From Yimella sp. cx-51 (GTDB taxonomy: Bacteria > Actinomycetota > Actinomycetes > Actinomycetales > Dermatophilaceae): a stretch of DNA of 64,000 bases. The notes under the pieces are model-generated. The model did not search any database, was not told the origin of the DNA, and worked only from the letters and a program-made list of their open reading frames with translations. The DNA lies in contig NZ_CP072113.1 of the NCBI RefSeq assembly GCF_017654605.1, forward strand, positions 434,001 through 498,000, given 5' to 3'. The position numbers and the translations under genes are program-made. The stretch's first letter is position 1; each line of letters starts with the position of its first letter. This document shows, piece after piece, positions 26,696 to 36,842 of this stretch.

Positions 26696-27741
26696 GCACC
26701 CCCGTCCAGCTCACCGACCTGCGTCGGGTCTATGGGGGCGTCGCAGCTCTCGACGGGCTCACCCTGCACATGGAGCCCGGCGAGTTCGTCGCTCTCCTCG
26801 GTCCGTCCGGCTGCGGCAAGACGACCGCCCTGCGCTGTCTGGCCGGGCTGGAAGACCCGGACGCCGGCACGATCACTGTCGCCGGCGCCGATGTCACCCG
26901 GGTGCCCACCAACAAGCGCGACATGGGCATGGTCTTCCAGGCGTACTCGCTCTTCCCGCACATGACCGCACGACAGAACGTCGAGTTCGGTCTGGAGCTG
27001 CGCAAGCAGGACAAAGCCAAGCGTCGCGCCCGAGCCGTCGAAATGCTGGAGCTGGTTGGGCTTTCTGCTCATATCGACAAGTTCGCCCACCAGATGTCCG
27101 GCGGTCAGCAACAGCGCGTCGCACTGGCTCGCGCGCTCGCGATCGAACCCCGGGTGCTGCTGCTCGACGAGCCCCTGTCGGCGCTCGATGCGAAGGTGCG
27201 CACTCAGCTGCGTGACGAGATCCGGCGCATCCAGCTGGAGATCGGCACCACCACGCTGTTCGTCACCCACGACCAGGAAGAGGCGCTCGCCGTCGCCGAC
27301 CGGGTCGGTGTGATGAACGCCGGACGCCTGGAGCAGATCGCCGCACCGGCCCAGCTGTACTCCGAACCCGCAACGCCCTTCGTGGCCGAGTTCGTCGGGC
27401 TCACCAACCGGCTGCCGTGTGCAGTGCTTGACGGCAACGCCGAGGTGCTCGGGACGCGGGTGCCTTTGCTCGAAGGGTCGGTCACCGGAGGTGAGGCATT
27501 GGTGCTCATCCGTCCTGAAGCACTCGATGTCACTGCGCCGCAGGAGAACTCCACCGGCGGCGATCACGGACGCGTCGTGTCGTCGAGCTTCCTCGGTGGC
27601 CACGGACGAGTGATCGTCGAACTGGCGAGCGGATCGACAGTGTTGGTGCAGGTGCGCAACCACGAGGTCAACAACTTCCGCCCGGGCGACACCGTGCGCG
27701 TCACCCCGCGCGGTGACCGGGCCCTGGCTGTCGCTGCCTGA
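26692..27741 (+). CDS. ABC importer ATPase (PotA/FbpC type)
   Basis: A 349-residue ATPase. It has Walker A GPSGCGKT, Q-loop VFQAYSLFPHMTARQNV, signature MSGGQQQRVALARAL, Walker B LLLDEPLSALD and the H-loop VTHDQEEAL. A C-terminal TOBE-type regulatory domain follows (EALVLIRPEALDVT, VRNHEVNNFRPGDTVRV). It powers the upstream importer. It is convergent with mutY with 18 bases between stops; no terminator hairpin is evident there. Confidence 0.95.
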   Translation: MSTPVQLTDLRRVYGGVAALDGLTLHMEPGEFVALLGPSGCGKTTALRCLAGLEDPDAGTITVAGADVTRVPTNKRDMGMVFQAYSLFPHMTARQNVEFGLELRKQDKAKRRARAVEMLELVGLSAHIDKFAHQMSGGQQQRVALARALAIEPRVLLLDEPLSALDAKVRTQLRDEIRRIQLEIGTTTLFVTHDQEEALAVADRVGVMNAGRLEQIAAPAQLYSEPATPFVAEFVGLTNRLPCAVLDGNAEVLGTRVPLLEGSVTGGEALVLIRPEALDVTAPQENSTGGDHGRVVSSSFLGGHGRVIVELASGSTVLVQVRNHEVNNFRPGDTVRVTPRGDRALAVAA

Positions 27742-27759
27742 CGGATTGGACGGGTTGGG

Positions 27760-28665
27760 TCAGCTGGGCAGCGAGTAGAGCCCGCCATCCAGCGGCTCCA
27801 CCAGTCCGTCCTCGATGAGGCCGACGAGGCAGCGATCCCGTTGTGCCGCATCGCTCCACACCAGATCGAGGCTGCTGCGCGGGAGTGGCTGGTCGGCGTC
27901 GCGCAGCGCCTGCAGCAGCTTGCCGCGCACCTGCCGGTCGGTGCCTGCCCACTTCTGACCCTTGCGGGCCGGCCCGTCATACGGCGGCGCACCGGCACGC
28001 TGCCAAGCGCACTGGTCAAGCACCGGGCACGCGCCACACTTGGGGCCGGTGGCCGTGCACACCACGGCCCCGAGCTCCATGACGGCGACATTCCACACCG
28101 CTGCATCGACGTCGGCCTCGGGCAATACAGCTGCGGCCAAACGGGATTCGGCGGCGGTCAGCGATGGCGCTGCCAGGGCATCCCCCGAGAACAGCCTCGC
28201 CTCGACGCGGCGCACATTGGTGTCGACCACCACAGTGCGGACGCCGTACGCGAAGGCAGCAACGGCCGCAGCGGTGTAGCTGCCGATGCCAGGGAGTGAT
28301 TGCAGTACAACAGGATCCGACGGCACGACGTTGTCGTGTTCTTGCGCGATCGCGGTTGCCGCGGCGTGCAGCCGCAGGGCCCGCCGCGGATAACCCAGGC
28401 GCCCCCAATGTCGCACCGCCTCACCCGGGGCAGCGGCGGCGAGATGGGCCGGGGTCGGCCAACGCTGCATCCAGTCGACCCAGATCGGGGCGACGCGTGC
28501 GACCGGGGTCTGCTGCGACATCACTTCCGACAGCAACACGCCCCACGCGGAGCATTCAGGCGTGCGCCACGGCAGCGGACGCTCCTCGCGGCGGTACCAG
28601 GCAATGATCTCTTCGTGGATCGTGCGGAGTTCGAGCGCCGGCATCGGTTGCGCAGTAGTTGCCAT
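27760..28665 (-). CDS. mutY: A/G-specific adenine glycosylase
   Basis: A 301-residue MutY, which removes adenine mispaired with 8-oxoguanine. It has the catalytic Glu in SEVMSQQTPVARV, the helix-hairpin-helix LPGIGSYTAAAVAAFAYG, the catalytic Asp in VVDTNVRRV and the iron-sulfur cluster Cys of CTATGPKCGACPVLDQC. The C-terminal NUDIX-like lesion-recognition domain is short or replaced by a winged-helix-like tail (QVRGKLLQALRDADQPLP). It lies next to disA. Confidence 0.95.
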   Translation of the reverse strand: MATTAQPMPALELRTIHEEIIAWYRREERPLPWRTPECSAWGVLLSEVMSQQTPVARVAPIWVDWMQRWPTPAHLAAAAPGEAVRHWGRLGYPRRALRLHAAATAIAQEHDNVVPSDPVVLQSLPGIGSYTAAAVAAFAYGVRTVVVDTNVRRVEARLFSGDALAAPSLTAAESRLAAAVLPEADVDAAVWNVAVMELGAVVCTATGPKCGACPVLDQCAWQRAGAPPYDGPARKGQKWAGTDRQVRGKLLQALRDADQPLPRSSLDLVWSDAAQRDRCLVGLIEDGLVEPLDGGLYSLPS

Positions 28666-28690
28666 TGATCAGGTCGCCGAACGGGCGAAC

Positions 28691-29767
28691 TCAGACGTAG
28701 CGCTCGAGGATGCTGCTCTCGGCCAGTCGCGAGAGGCCTTCGCGCACCGCGCGGGCCCGGCTCTCGCCCACCCCGTCGACGGCCATGAGGTCGTCGAAGT
28801 CGGCGGCGAGGAGGTTCTGCAGCGTGCCGAAGTGGTCGATCAGTCGCTCGACGATGGCTCCCGGCAGGCGCGGGATGCGGCTGAGCAGGCGGTAACCGCG
28901 CGGGCTGAGCGCGCCGTCCAGGCTCTCGCCGTGGGTGGTGAAGCCCATCGCACGGGCCCCGGCTGAGAGGTCGAGCAGGTCGGAGGCGCTGAGACGGCCG
29001 AGGTTGTCGAGGGCGTCCTGCACGGTCAGCGGTTCCTTCGCCGCCTCGACGTAATCGCGCACGACGAGTTCGCGGTCGTCGCCCAGGCCAGTGACCAGTT
29101 CGTCCAACTGCAGCGCCATGAGTCGGCCGTCGACGCCGAGTTCGAGCACGTAGGCCGCGATCTCCTCGCTGATGCGGCGCACCATCTCCATGCGCTGCAC
29201 GACGCTGGCGACATCGCGAATGGTCACCAGGTCTTCGATCTCGAGCGCGCTCAGCGTGCCGGCCACCTCGTCGAGGCGTTCCTTGTAGCGCTCCAACGTC
29301 TGCAGCGCCTGGTTGGCGCGCGACAGGATCGCGGTGGAGTCTTCGATGACGTGCCGCAGGTTGCCGACGTAGAGCGCGACGATGTGCATCGACTGGCTCA
29401 CCGAGACCACCGGATAACCGGTCTGTTTGGCAACGCGCTCGGCGGTGCGATGCCGCGTACCCGACTCGGTGGTCTCGATCGCGGCGTCCGGCAACAACTG
29501 GGTGGCAGCCCGCACGATGCGGTTGACGTCGGTGTCGACGACGATCGCGCCGTCCATCTTGGCCAACTCGCGAAGACGGGTGGCGGTGAGCTCGATGTCC
29601 ATCGGGAAGCCGCCGGTGCTGATCTGCTCGACGACGGCGTCATGCCCCAGGACGATCAGCGCGCCGGTGCGGCCGCGCAGGATGCGTTCGAGAGCCTCGC
29701 GCAGGACGGTGCCGGGGGCGACGAGCGCAAGGGTGTCATGCAGGACATCTTCAGGCGCACGCTCCAC
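28691..29767 (-). CDS. disA: DNA integrity scanning protein DisA (diadenylate cyclase)
   Basis: A 358-residue DisA. The N-terminal DAC domain has DGA (72-74) and RHR (105-107) that make c-di-AMP from two ATP. A helical linker follows, then a C-terminal RuvA-like helix-hairpin-helix ([20 protein letters not shown]) that binds branched DNA. DisA slows c-di-AMP synthesis when it meets recombination intermediates. It is directly downstream of radA, a gene order kept across many Gram-positive bacteria. Confidence 0.97.
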   Translation of the reverse strand: MERAPEDVLHDTLALVAPGTVLREALERILRGRTGALIVLGHDAVVEQISTGGFPMDIELTATRLRELAKMDGAIVVDTDVNRIVRAATQLLPDAAIETTESGTRHRTAERVAKQTGYPVVSVSQSMHIVALYVGNLRHVIEDSTAILSRANQALQTLERYKERLDEVAGTLSALEIEDLVTIRDVASVVQRMEMVRRISEEIAAYVLELGVDGRLMALQLDELVTGLGDDRELVVRDYVEAAKEPLTVQDALDNLGRLSASDLLDLSAGARAMGFTTHGESLDGALSPRGYRLLSRIPRLPGAIVERLIDHFGTLQNLLAADFDDLMAVDGVGESRARAVREGLSRLAESSILERYV

Positions 29768-29850
29768 CCGGTCAGCCTAAAGGACCGGGGCGAGAAGGCA
29801 CGACAGGACAAGCGGCCTCGCCCGTGGTGCGCCGCGCCGGCTGGGCCGAC

Positions 29851-31254
29851 TCAGCCATTGTCGTTCGGACGCAGCTGGGTGACCGTGCCGAGGTTGAGCA
29901 GCCGGACGGCCCTCGCGAGGTCGGAGACCTCACGCACGTCCATGCCCTTGGGCGCCGCCTCATCGCCGAGCGATCCCTTGGGGATGATCGCCCGGGTGAA
30001 GCCGATGCGATACGCCTCCGCCAGCCGGCGCGGCACACCACTGACCGCTCGCACGTCACCGGCCAGGCCCACTTCGCCCATTGCGACCGTGCCCTTGCTG
30101 AACGGTGAATCGGCCAGCGAACTGGCCATCGCCAGCGCCAGAGCGAGGTCGACCGCCGGCTCAGCCAGCCGCACCCCGCCGACCGTGGAGACATAACACT
30201 CCGCGTTGCGGATCGGCAGCCCGCAGTGACGGTCGAGCACGGCCAGGATCATCGCCACGCGTGACGAATCGACACCACTGGTCGTACGCCTGGGCGAACC
30301 ACCCTGCTCGGACCGCGCGAGCAGCGCCTGCACCTCGGTGACCAGCGGACGGCGTCCTTCGAGGGTGACGGTGACGCAGGTGCCTGGCGCCGGATCGTCG
30401 GTGCGGGTGAGGAACAGCCCGCTGGGGTCGGGCAGCCCGACGATGCCGACATCGGAGAGATCGAAGCAGCCCACCTCGTCAGTCGGGCCGTAGCGGTTCT
30501 TCACCGCCCGCACCATGCGCAGCCGGGAGTGGCGTTCGCCCTCGAACTGCACGACGACGTCGACCAGATGCTCCAGCAACCGCGGGCCGGCGATGGAGCC
30601 GTCCTTGGTGACGTGGCCGACCAGCATCGTGGAGATGTTGCGCTCCTTGGCCAGCTGGATGATGCTCGCGGCCACCTCGCGGATCTGGCTGACATTGCCC
30701 GGTGCGCCCTCGATATCGGCCGAGGCGATGGTCTGCACGGAATCGATGATCATCATCGAGGGGGAGACCTGCTCGATCTGGGCGAGCACGGTGGCCAGAT
30801 CGGTCTCAGCCGCCAGGTAAAGGGTGCGGGCCATCGCCTCGATGCGCTCGCCGCGCAGTCGCACCTGGGCGGCTGATTCCTCACCGCTGACGTAGAGCAC
30901 CGGCTTGCCGCCGCGGGCGACGCGTCCGGCGACGTCGAGCAGCAGCGTCGACTTGCCGATGCCCGGCTCACCCGCGACGAGGATGACCGCTCCCGGCACC
31001 ATGCCTCCGCCCAGCACCCGGTCGAATTCACCGACTCCGGTGGGTGCGGCCTGGGCCAGCGTGGCGTCGACCTCGGCGATCGGCTGCGCGGGACGCTCGA
31101 TGCTTCGCGCCGGTGCCGTGCGCGGCTTGACGGTGCTCGTCTCGACGACCGTGCCCCAGGCCTGACACTCGCCGCAGCGGCCGACCCATTTGATCGCCGT
31201 CCAACCGCACTCGGTGCACTTGTACGCCGGTGCCGAACCCTTCTTCGCTGCCAT
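29851..31254 (-). CDS. radA: DNA repair protein RadA
   Basis: A 467-residue RadA. A C4 zinc finger (C13, C16, C27, C30) precedes a RecA-like ATPase (GEPGIGKST, 95-103). The RadA-specific KNRYGPTDEVG motif and a Lon-like C-terminal domain follow. It promotes branch migration during recombination repair. The ATG at 31254 gives the usual MAAKKGSAPAYKCTECGW start; the open frame extends far upstream only by high-GC chance. In other bacteria RadA restrains DisA, which matches their adjacency. Confidence 0.97.
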   Translation of the reverse strand: MAAKKGSAPAYKCTECGWTAIKWVGRCGECQAWGTVVETSTVKPRTAPARSIERPAQPIAEVDATLAQAAPTGVGEFDRVLGGGMVPGAVILVAGEPGIGKSTLLLDVAGRVARGGKPVLYVSGEESAAQVRLRGERIEAMARTLYLAAETDLATVLAQIEQVSPSMMIIDSVQTIASADIEGAPGNVSQIREVAASIIQLAKERNISTMLVGHVTKDGSIAGPRLLEHLVDVVVQFEGERHSRLRMVRAVKNRYGPTDEVGCFDLSDVGIVGLPDPSGLFLTRTDDPAPGTCVTVTLEGRRPLVTEVQALLARSEQGGSPRRTTSGVDSSRVAMILAVLDRHCGLPIRNAECYVSTVGGVRLAEPAVDLALALAMASSLADSPFSKGTVAMGEVGLAGDVRAVSGVPRRLAEAYRIGFTRAIIPKGSLGDEAAPKGMDVREVSDLARAVRLLNLGTVTQLRPNDNG

Positions 31255-31329
31255 GGGGTCGAACCTACGAGAGAGCACCGACAGCGCGCAGGCGTGCCCT
31301 TTCTTCGAAACCGAACTAGGCTCCCTCGG

Positions 31330-31716
31330 GTGAACCTTGAAAAGGTGGTCTTCGGCTTCTTCGTGCTGTTGTCGGCGACCCTGAACTTCGGTTTCTTCCT
31401 CGGCGACCTGTCGAATCCGCACGTCCACAATGTCTACGAGCTCTTCGCCGCGATCGTCGTCAACTGCATCGCGCTGATGCTGAAGTTCGGCGACCGCACC
31501 CAGGTGGGCGCGGTCCACCTCGCAACGAGCCTGGTCGCCCTGCTGCAGCTGCTGGGCGCTGCTGCGGTCTGGGTCTTTGCGGTGCAGATCGGCGGCGAGG
31601 CGCTCAACGCCGAGAACACCGCGAGCATGGTGTCGCTGTCGGGTGGCGCCCTGCTGGCCAACATCGTCTCGGTCGTGCTGCTGGTGATCGAGACCGTGTC
31701 GTACCGGCGGCGCTGA
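31330..31716 (+). CDS. Small four-span membrane protein (DUF6394-like)
   Basis: A 128-residue protein with four hydrophobic segments and the motif KFGDRTQVGAVHLATSLVA. It starts NLEKVVFGFFVLLSATLNFGF. I recall a family (DUF6394) with this exact style of start, and its genes can lie beside ion-channel genes. Here the next gene is a K+-channel/RCK protein, so a partner or subunit role is possible. GTG start, divergent from radA. Confidence 0.7.
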   Translation: MNLEKVVFGFFVLLSATLNFGFFLGDLSNPHVHNVYELFAAIVVNCIALMLKFGDRTQVGAVHLATSLVALLQLLGAAAVWVFAVQIGGEALNAENTASMVSLSGGALLANIVSVVLLVIETVSYRRR

Positions 31717-31782
31717 GGCTTCTTCCATGACCGATGACAACCGGGTTTTGTTGACCTCAGCCGCTGGACGCTGACCGGCTCG

Positions 31783-33516
31783 ATGGTCAACATCCTCAGC
31801 ATTCTCAACCGGCGCTCGCGGGCCGTCACGCAGCGGCGGGCCCGTCGCCGTCCGGTGCCGATCCCGACCGGCCTGCCCACCACCGACGCCGTCTTCTTGG
31901 TGTTGCGCCGCATGCGCATGCCGCTGATCGTGCTGATCACCACCTTCAGCATCGCGACGCTCGGGATGACCTTCATCCCCGGCACGGACGCCGATGGCAA
32001 CCCGTACAAGCTCTCTGCGTTCGACGCGCTCTACCAGATGACGATGACGGTCACGACCGTCGGTTACACCGAGGCGCCTTACCCCTTCAGCTATCCGCAG
32101 CGCATGTGGATGACCGCCTCGATCTTCATGCTCGTGCTCAGTTGGGCCTACACCATCGGTGTGATCTTCTCGATGATGCAGGACACCGCGTTCCAGGACG
32201 CCCTGGCCTCCCAGCGCTTCCGGCGCAAGGTGCGAGCGATGCGCGAGCCCTTCATGCTGCTGGTCGGATACGGCGTCGCGGGGCAGGCGGTCGGCGCCGA
32301 ACTCGACAAGCGCCGCCGCCGGTTCGTGGTGGTCGAGCGCACCGAGGATCGCGTCGAGGCTCTCTGGACGCACGAACTCACCGCCGATGTCCCTGCGCTC
32401 GAAGCCAGTGGACGCACGCCGGCCGCGCTCGGCCTTGCGGGCCTGGGCCATCCCAGCTGCGAGGCCGTCCTGGCCCTGACCGACGACGACGAGGCCAACC
32501 TCGCAGTGGTCATGAGCACCTCCCTGCTGCGCCCGGAGATGCCGGTGATCGCACGGTGCACAGACCCGGTGATCCAACCGCGGATGGAGGATTTCGGGCC
32601 GACCGCGATCATCAACCCCGACGACCGCTACGGCGGTTACCTGGCGATGTCGCTACACCAGCCGATCACCCACCAGTTGATCCAGTGGCTGATGGACAAC
32701 GACGAGCACGAGCTGCCCGAGGCCAGCACCGGCCTCACCGACGGTGAATGGGTGGTCGCGGGCAACTGTCAGTTCGGTGAGGAGGTCGCCGCTGACCTGC
32801 GCGCAGCCGGGCTCGAGGTCGATCTGGTCGACCCGACTGCACTGCCGGAGTCGTTCGACGATGTCGCCGGTTTCGTCGCCGCGAGCGTGAATGATCTGAC
32901 GAACATCGCCCTGGCCGAGCAGGTGCGCCTGGCCAACTCCGACGTCTACCTGTGTGTGCAACAGCGCACCAACGCCTACGCGGCCTTGCTCAAGGCGATG
33001 GAGATCGACTCGATCTACATCTCCACCGAGCTGGTCGCGCGCGAGGTGCTCGCACGCGTGCTGACGCCTGTCTTCTGGCAGTTCCTGGAGCAGGTGATGC
33101 AGCAGGACGAGCGGTTCGCGATCGCGTTGCGCGACAGGCTGATCGAGCGCTGCGGTACCCGCGCGCCCGAGCGCGACCTGATCGAACTCGTCCCGCAGAA
33201 GGCACCTGCGGCGTGCGAGTGGATCGAGCACCACACACTCCGGCTGGGAGAGCTCTTCCGGCACCCCGAAGACCGCTCCCAGCCATTGGCCGTGGTGCCG
33301 ATGATGCTCATCAGGGACGGCTCGACGACGCTCATCCCGGACGACGACATCGAACTGCAGATCGGCGACCGCATCCTGGTGTGCGGCACCAGCCGCGGGC
33401 TCGCTGACGGGTATGACGTGCTCTACCACCCCGCGACGGTCGAGTATCTCGCCACTGGACGCCAGGTGCCCGACACCTGGCTGTGGCGCAAGATCACCCG
33501 CTACCGCGCCAGCTGA
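31783..33516 (+). CDS. Potassium channel family protein with RCK (TrkA-N) domains
   Basis: A 577-residue ligand-gated channel type. It has two membrane spans around a pore loop whose filter is TTVGYTE (T92-E97); most K+ channels have TVGYGD, so the outer filter is altered. A cytoplasmic Rossmann domain with GYGVAG (162-167) follows, then a second RCK unit and a TrkA-C-like end (DDDIELQIGDRILVCGTS). Such proteins pass K+ or other cations under NAD(H)/nucleotide control. The basic N-terminus is unusually long. It follows the DUF6394-like gene. Confidence 0.88.
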   Translation: MVNILSILNRRSRAVTQRRARRRPVPIPTGLPTTDAVFLVLRRMRMPLIVLITTFSIATLGMTFIPGTDADGNPYKLSAFDALYQMTMTVTTVGYTEAPYPFSYPQRMWMTASIFMLVLSWAYTIGVIFSMMQDTAFQDALASQRFRRKVRAMREPFMLLVGYGVAGQAVGAELDKRRRRFVVVERTEDRVEALWTHELTADVPALEASGRTPAALGLAGLGHPSCEAVLALTDDDEANLAVVMSTSLLRPEMPVIARCTDPVIQPRMEDFGPTAIINPDDRYGGYLAMSLHQPITHQLIQWLMDNDEHELPEASTGLTDGEWVVAGNCQFGEEVAADLRAAGLEVDLVDPTALPESFDDVAGFVAASVNDLTNIALAEQVRLANSDVYLCVQQRTNAYAALLKAMEIDSIYISTELVAREVLARVLTPVFWQFLEQVMQQDERFAIALRDRLIERCGTRAPERDLIELVPQKAPAACEWIEHHTLRLGELFRHPEDRSQPLAVVPMMLIRDGSTTLIPDDDIELQIGDRILVCGTSRGLADGYDVLYHPATVEYLATGRQVPDTWLWRKITRYRAS

Positions 33517-33525
33517 GCCGCTGCC

Positions 33526-34218
33526 TCAGTAGCGCTTCCAGCGCACCCAGACCGCGTAGTCGACGCCGGTGCCCTCGTGTTCGGCGAGGATCCGTGCAGT
33601 GTTCTGCGCGTCGAACTCGATAGCGACCACGGCCTCGAAGTCGGCGCGCGACGCGAACTGCCAACGCATCATGACCGGGATCTTTTCCCAGCCCTGCTGG
33701 TCCCAGAAGCGTTCGATCGAAACAGGGTCGTAGGTCGGCAGCGCCTGCCGGAACCACTGCCCGAACCTCGAGCGGGAGGCGTCGTTGTCGACGACGAAGG
33801 CCACCCCGCCCGGAGCCATCACCCGGTCGAGCTCGGCCAGACCCGGCTCGCAACCGCGTCCGAAGAAGTAGGCCCACCGGTTGTGCATGACGTCGACTGA
33901 CGCTTCCTCCACCGGCAGCATTTCGGCGCGGCCGAGCCGGACGTCCACCGTGGGCATCCCGGCCACCCGTTGCTGGGCTGTTCGCACCAGCGGTTCATGG
34001 GGCTCGACCCCGATGACGTCGGCAGCGGTCTCGGCCAGCAGCGGTAGGTGGAAACCGGTGCCGCAACCGATGTCGAGTACGCGCTTGCCGGCCCAGTCGG
34101 TGACCGACCGCATGGCCTCCCAGATCGCGCCGTCCGGGTCGACGCCGCGGTTCTCGATCTCGTAGACCTCGGGGTGATTCCAGATGTTCGGCGACGGAAT
34201 CGCCTGGTAGTCAGTCAC
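33526..34218 (-). CDS. Class I SAM-dependent methyltransferase
   Basis: A 230-residue methyltransferase. Motif I is VLDIGCGTGFHLPLL, motif II the acidic VIGVEPHEP, and motif III VMAPGGVAFVVDND. The substrate is unknown. It is convergent with the channel gene with nine bases between stops, and its start lies nine bases after the stop of the Cys-rich protein gene, so these two form an operon. Confidence 0.88.
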   Translation of the reverse strand: MTDYQAIPSPNIWNHPEVYEIENRGVDPDGAIWEAMRSVTDWAGKRVLDIGCGTGFHLPLLAETAADVIGVEPHEPLVRTAQQRVAGMPTVDVRLGRAEMLPVEEASVDVMHNRWAYFFGRGCEPGLAELDRVMAPGGVAFVVDNDASRSRFGQWFRQALPTYDPVSIERFWDQQGWEKIPVMMRWQFASRADFEAVVAIEFDAQNTARILAEHEGTGVDYAVWVRWKRY

Positions 34219-34227
34219 TTCGCGCCT

Positions 34228-35040
34228 CTACATCCTCTGGTCGGGCAGTTGCTCCTTGCGCTGCGCCGCGAGCGTGGCCGGGTGCACCAGCAAGGGGAGC
34301 ATCTTGCGATGGCCCGGGCGGCGCGCCACCTCCACTGCTGCCAGATGCATCTCGCACCGCCGGACCAGTTCTTGGTAACCGGCTTCGCCCATCAGATGTT
34401 TCAACTCTCCGGCATTCGAGACGTAGACCGGGTCCTTGCCGACATGCGCCTGCGGGTTGCCCGAGCAGTACCAGTCGAGGTCGTGCCCGCCCGGCCCCCA
34501 TCCGCGCCGGTCGTACTCACCGATCGAGACCTCGGTGTACGACGTCTCGTCGTTGAGGGTGACCGTGCGGAAATCGCGCCGGATCGGCAACTGCCAACAG
34601 ACGTCCGGCTTCAGCGTGTGGGGTTCGAGCCCTTCGGCCATCGCGTGCTGGTGCAGTGAACAACCGGCGCCGGCCGGAAAGCCCGGACGGTTGAGGAAGA
34701 TGCAGGCGCCGTCGACCACGCGGGTCTTGGTGGCGCCATCCTCCTTCTCGGTCCAGCCCCGCTTGGAGCTGCCCTCGTCGTAGTACTGCCACTCGTCCGG
34801 GCCGAGCTTGGCCGCCACCTTCTTGACGTTCTTCAGGTCGTCCTTGTCGCTGAAGTGGGCACCGAGGGTGCAACAGCCGTCGTCCGGACGATCGGCGTAG
34901 ATGCCCTCGCAGCCCTGACCGAAGATGCAGGTCCAGGACGAGGTCAGCCAGGTGAGGTCGACCCGGAACCGCTCGGTGGCGTCGTCCGGATTGTCGAACT
35001 CGGCCCAAATGCGGGGCGCGCCCAGCGGTGTCTCGGTCAC
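34228..35040 (-). CDS. Cys-rich conserved protein (possible metal-binding)
   Basis: A 270-residue soluble protein with about ten Cys. The first group is [20 protein letters not shown]; others are in [31 protein letters not shown] and RRCEMH. The pattern is reminiscent of the YkgJ-type zinc/iron-chelating proteins but does not match it exactly. I do not recognise a function. GTG start at 35040. It is divergent from ppx by 60 bases and in an operon with the methyltransferase. Confidence 0.75.
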   Translation of the reverse strand: MTETPLGAPRIWAEFDNPDDATERFRVDLTWLTSSWTCIFGQGCEGIYADRPDDGCCTLGAHFSDKDDLKNVKKVAAKLGPDEWQYYDEGSSKRGWTEKEDGATKTRVVDGACIFLNRPGFPAGAGCSLHQHAMAEGLEPHTLKPDVCWQLPIRRDFRTVTLNDETSYTEVSIGEYDRRGWGPGGHDLDWYCSGNPQAHVGKDPVYVSNAGELKHLMGEAGYQELVRRCEMHLAAVEVARRPGHRKMLPLLVHPATLAAQRKEQLPDQRM

Positions 35041-35100
35041 CGGAGCATTCTCACGCACGCGCCGCCTGCCGCCCAGAGCGCACCCCATAAACTGCCGACC

Positions 35101-36027
35101 ATGCGCCTGGGTGTGATCGACGTCGGCTCGAACACCGTCCATCTTCTGGTCGTCGATGCCCATCAGGGCGCGCGGCCGCTTCCCGCGTCCTCCCACAAGA
35201 GGCAGTTGCGTCTCTCGGAGTTCACCGACGACGACGGCCACATCGCCTCGGCCGGTATCGACCAACTGGTCGAGTTCGTGCGGGAGTGCCAGGAGATCGC
35301 CGAAGACCAAGGCATCGAAGACCTGCTCGCCTTCGCCACCAGTGCCATCCGTGAGGCGCCCAACGGCGAGTTCGTGCTCGATCAGGTGCGCAACCGCTCC
35401 GGTCTCGACCTGCAGGTGCTGCCCGGCGAGGACGAGGCGCGGCTCACCTTCCTGGCGGTCCGGCGATGGTTCGGTTGGTCTGCGGGACGCCTGCTCGTCG
35501 TCGACATCGGCGGTGGATCCCTTGAGTTGATCAACGGTATCGACGAAGAACCCGAAGTGGCGATGAGCCTGCTGCTCGGTGCCGGACGCGTGACCCGCCA
35601 GTTGCACGGCGACCCGCCACCGGCGGCGGAGTTGAAGGCGATGCGCAAGCGGATCCGTTCCGACATCGCCCGCGAACTGCGCCCGCTGACCAAGGCCGGC
35701 ACACCCGACCGCGTCGTGGGCACGAGCAAGACCATCCGTTCGCTCGCGCGCGCCTGTGGCGCCGCACCGTCGGCCGATGGCCCCTTCGTCAAACGCACCC
35801 TTTCTCGCAGCGACCTGTCGGAGCTGGTGCCGAAGCTGGCGAAGATGCCAGCCGCCGAACGCGTCGCGCTGCCCGGCGTTTCAGCAGGTCGGGCACAGCA
35901 GATGCTGGCCGGCGCGATGGTGCTCGAAGGGGTCATGGATCTCCTCGACATCGAAGAGCTCGAACTGTGTCCGTGGGCGATGCGTGAGGGCATCATCCTG
36001 CGCCGGTTGGACTGGCTGGACGACTGA
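35101..36027 (+). CDS. ppx: Ppx/GppA-family exopolyphosphatase
   Basis: A 308-residue short-form Ppx/GppA phosphatase. It has the ASKHA motifs [13 protein letters not shown] (phosphate-1) and [12 protein letters not shown] (phosphate-2). It lacks the C-terminal HD-like domain of longer enzymes, as in the mycobacterial PPX1 (Rv0496) type. It hydrolyses inorganic polyphosphate or (p)ppGpp-linked phosphates. The next gene starts directly after its stop. Confidence 0.9.
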   Translation: MRLGVIDVGSNTVHLLVVDAHQGARPLPASSHKRQLRLSEFTDDDGHIASAGIDQLVEFVRECQEIAEDQGIEDLLAFATSAIREAPNGEFVLDQVRNRSGLDLQVLPGEDEARLTFLAVRRWFGWSAGRLLVVDIGGGSLELINGIDEEPEVAMSLLLGAGRVTRQLHGDPPPAAELKAMRKRIRSDIARELRPLTKAGTPDRVVGTSKTIRSLARACGAAPSADGPFVKRTLSRSDLSELVPKLAKMPAAERVALPGVSAGRAQQMLAGAMVLEGVMDLLDIEELELCPWAMREGIILRRLDWLDD

Positions 36028-36834
36028 GTGGGGGTCGTCGCGGTGCCTGACAGCCGGGTGGCTCTGTCGACCTCGTCGGTCTACCCGTTGTCGGTCGTCG
36101 GGGCCTTCGACCTCGCGGATCGTCTCGGGTACGACGGTCTGGAGGTCATGGTCTGGACCGACCCTGTCAGCCAGGAATCGGGCGCGCTCAACCGCTTGAT
36201 CGATCATTACGGGCTGCCCGTCGTTTCCATCCACGCACCGACGCTGCTGCTCACCCAACGCGTCTGGGGCACCGAACCCTGGGACAAGATCGACAACTCC
36301 GTGCGCCTGGCCCAAGAGGTCGGCGCCGAAGTGGTCGTGGTGCACCCGCCGTTCCGCTGGCAGAAGGAGTACGCGACCGGCTTCGCCGAGGGCATCGCAC
36401 AACGAGAGGCCGATTCAGGCATGGCGATCGCCGTCGAGAACATGTTTCCGTGGCGAGCCCGCGGACGCGAGATGTTGGCCTACCTGCCGCACTGGGATCC
36501 GCGCGAGGAGAACTACGCGCACGTGACACTCGATCTGTCACATACCGCGACCGCCGGCACGGACGCGCTGGAGATGGTGGACGACCTGGGGGAGCGGTTG
36601 CGACATCTGCACTTGGCCGACGGCCTCGGGTCGTTCAAGGACGAACATCTCGTGCCCGGTCGAGGCGGACAACCCTGCGCCGAAGTGCTGGAAAAGCTTG
36701 CGGCACAACGATTTGCAGGCGACGTGGTGGTCGAGGTCGGCACGCGGAAGCAGACCGACGAAGACCGTGAACTCGACCTCGCCGAAGCGCTCGCGTTCGC
36801 ACGGCTCCACCTCGCTGCGATCGGCAAATCGTGA
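36028..36834 (+). CDS. Sugar phosphate isomerase/epimerase (AP endonuclease 2 fold)
   Basis: A 268-residue TIM-barrel protein of the xylose-isomerase-like/AP-endonuclease-2 family. It carries VVVVHPPFRW, AVENMFPWRARG, VTLDLSHTATAG and HLHLADGLGSFKDEHLVPGRG, with the metal-binding His, Glu and Asp of the fold. The substrate is unknown. A GTG at 36028 follows ppx without a gap; a second GTG at 36043 is also possible. The ppx-isomerase pair is also found in mycobacteria. Confidence 0.85.
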   Translation: MGVVAVPDSRVALSTSSVYPLSVVGAFDLADRLGYDGLEVMVWTDPVSQESGALNRLIDHYGLPVVSIHAPTLLLTQRVWGTEPWDKIDNSVRLAQEVGAEVVVVHPPFRWQKEYATGFAEGIAQREADSGMAIAVENMFPWRARGREMLAYLPHWDPREENYAHVTLDLSHTATAGTDALEMVDDLGERLRHLHLADGLGSFKDEHLVPGRGGQPCAEVLEKLAAQRFAGDVVVEVGTRKQTDEDRELDLAEALAFARLHLAAIGKS

Positions 36835-36842
36835 AGCGCACA

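Noticed and set aside
29851-32577. A 908-codon open frame on the minus strand covering radA and the genes upstream
   Set aside because: Only the part from 31254 down matches RadA. The rest runs antisense to the DUF6394-like and channel genes and is a high-GC artefact.
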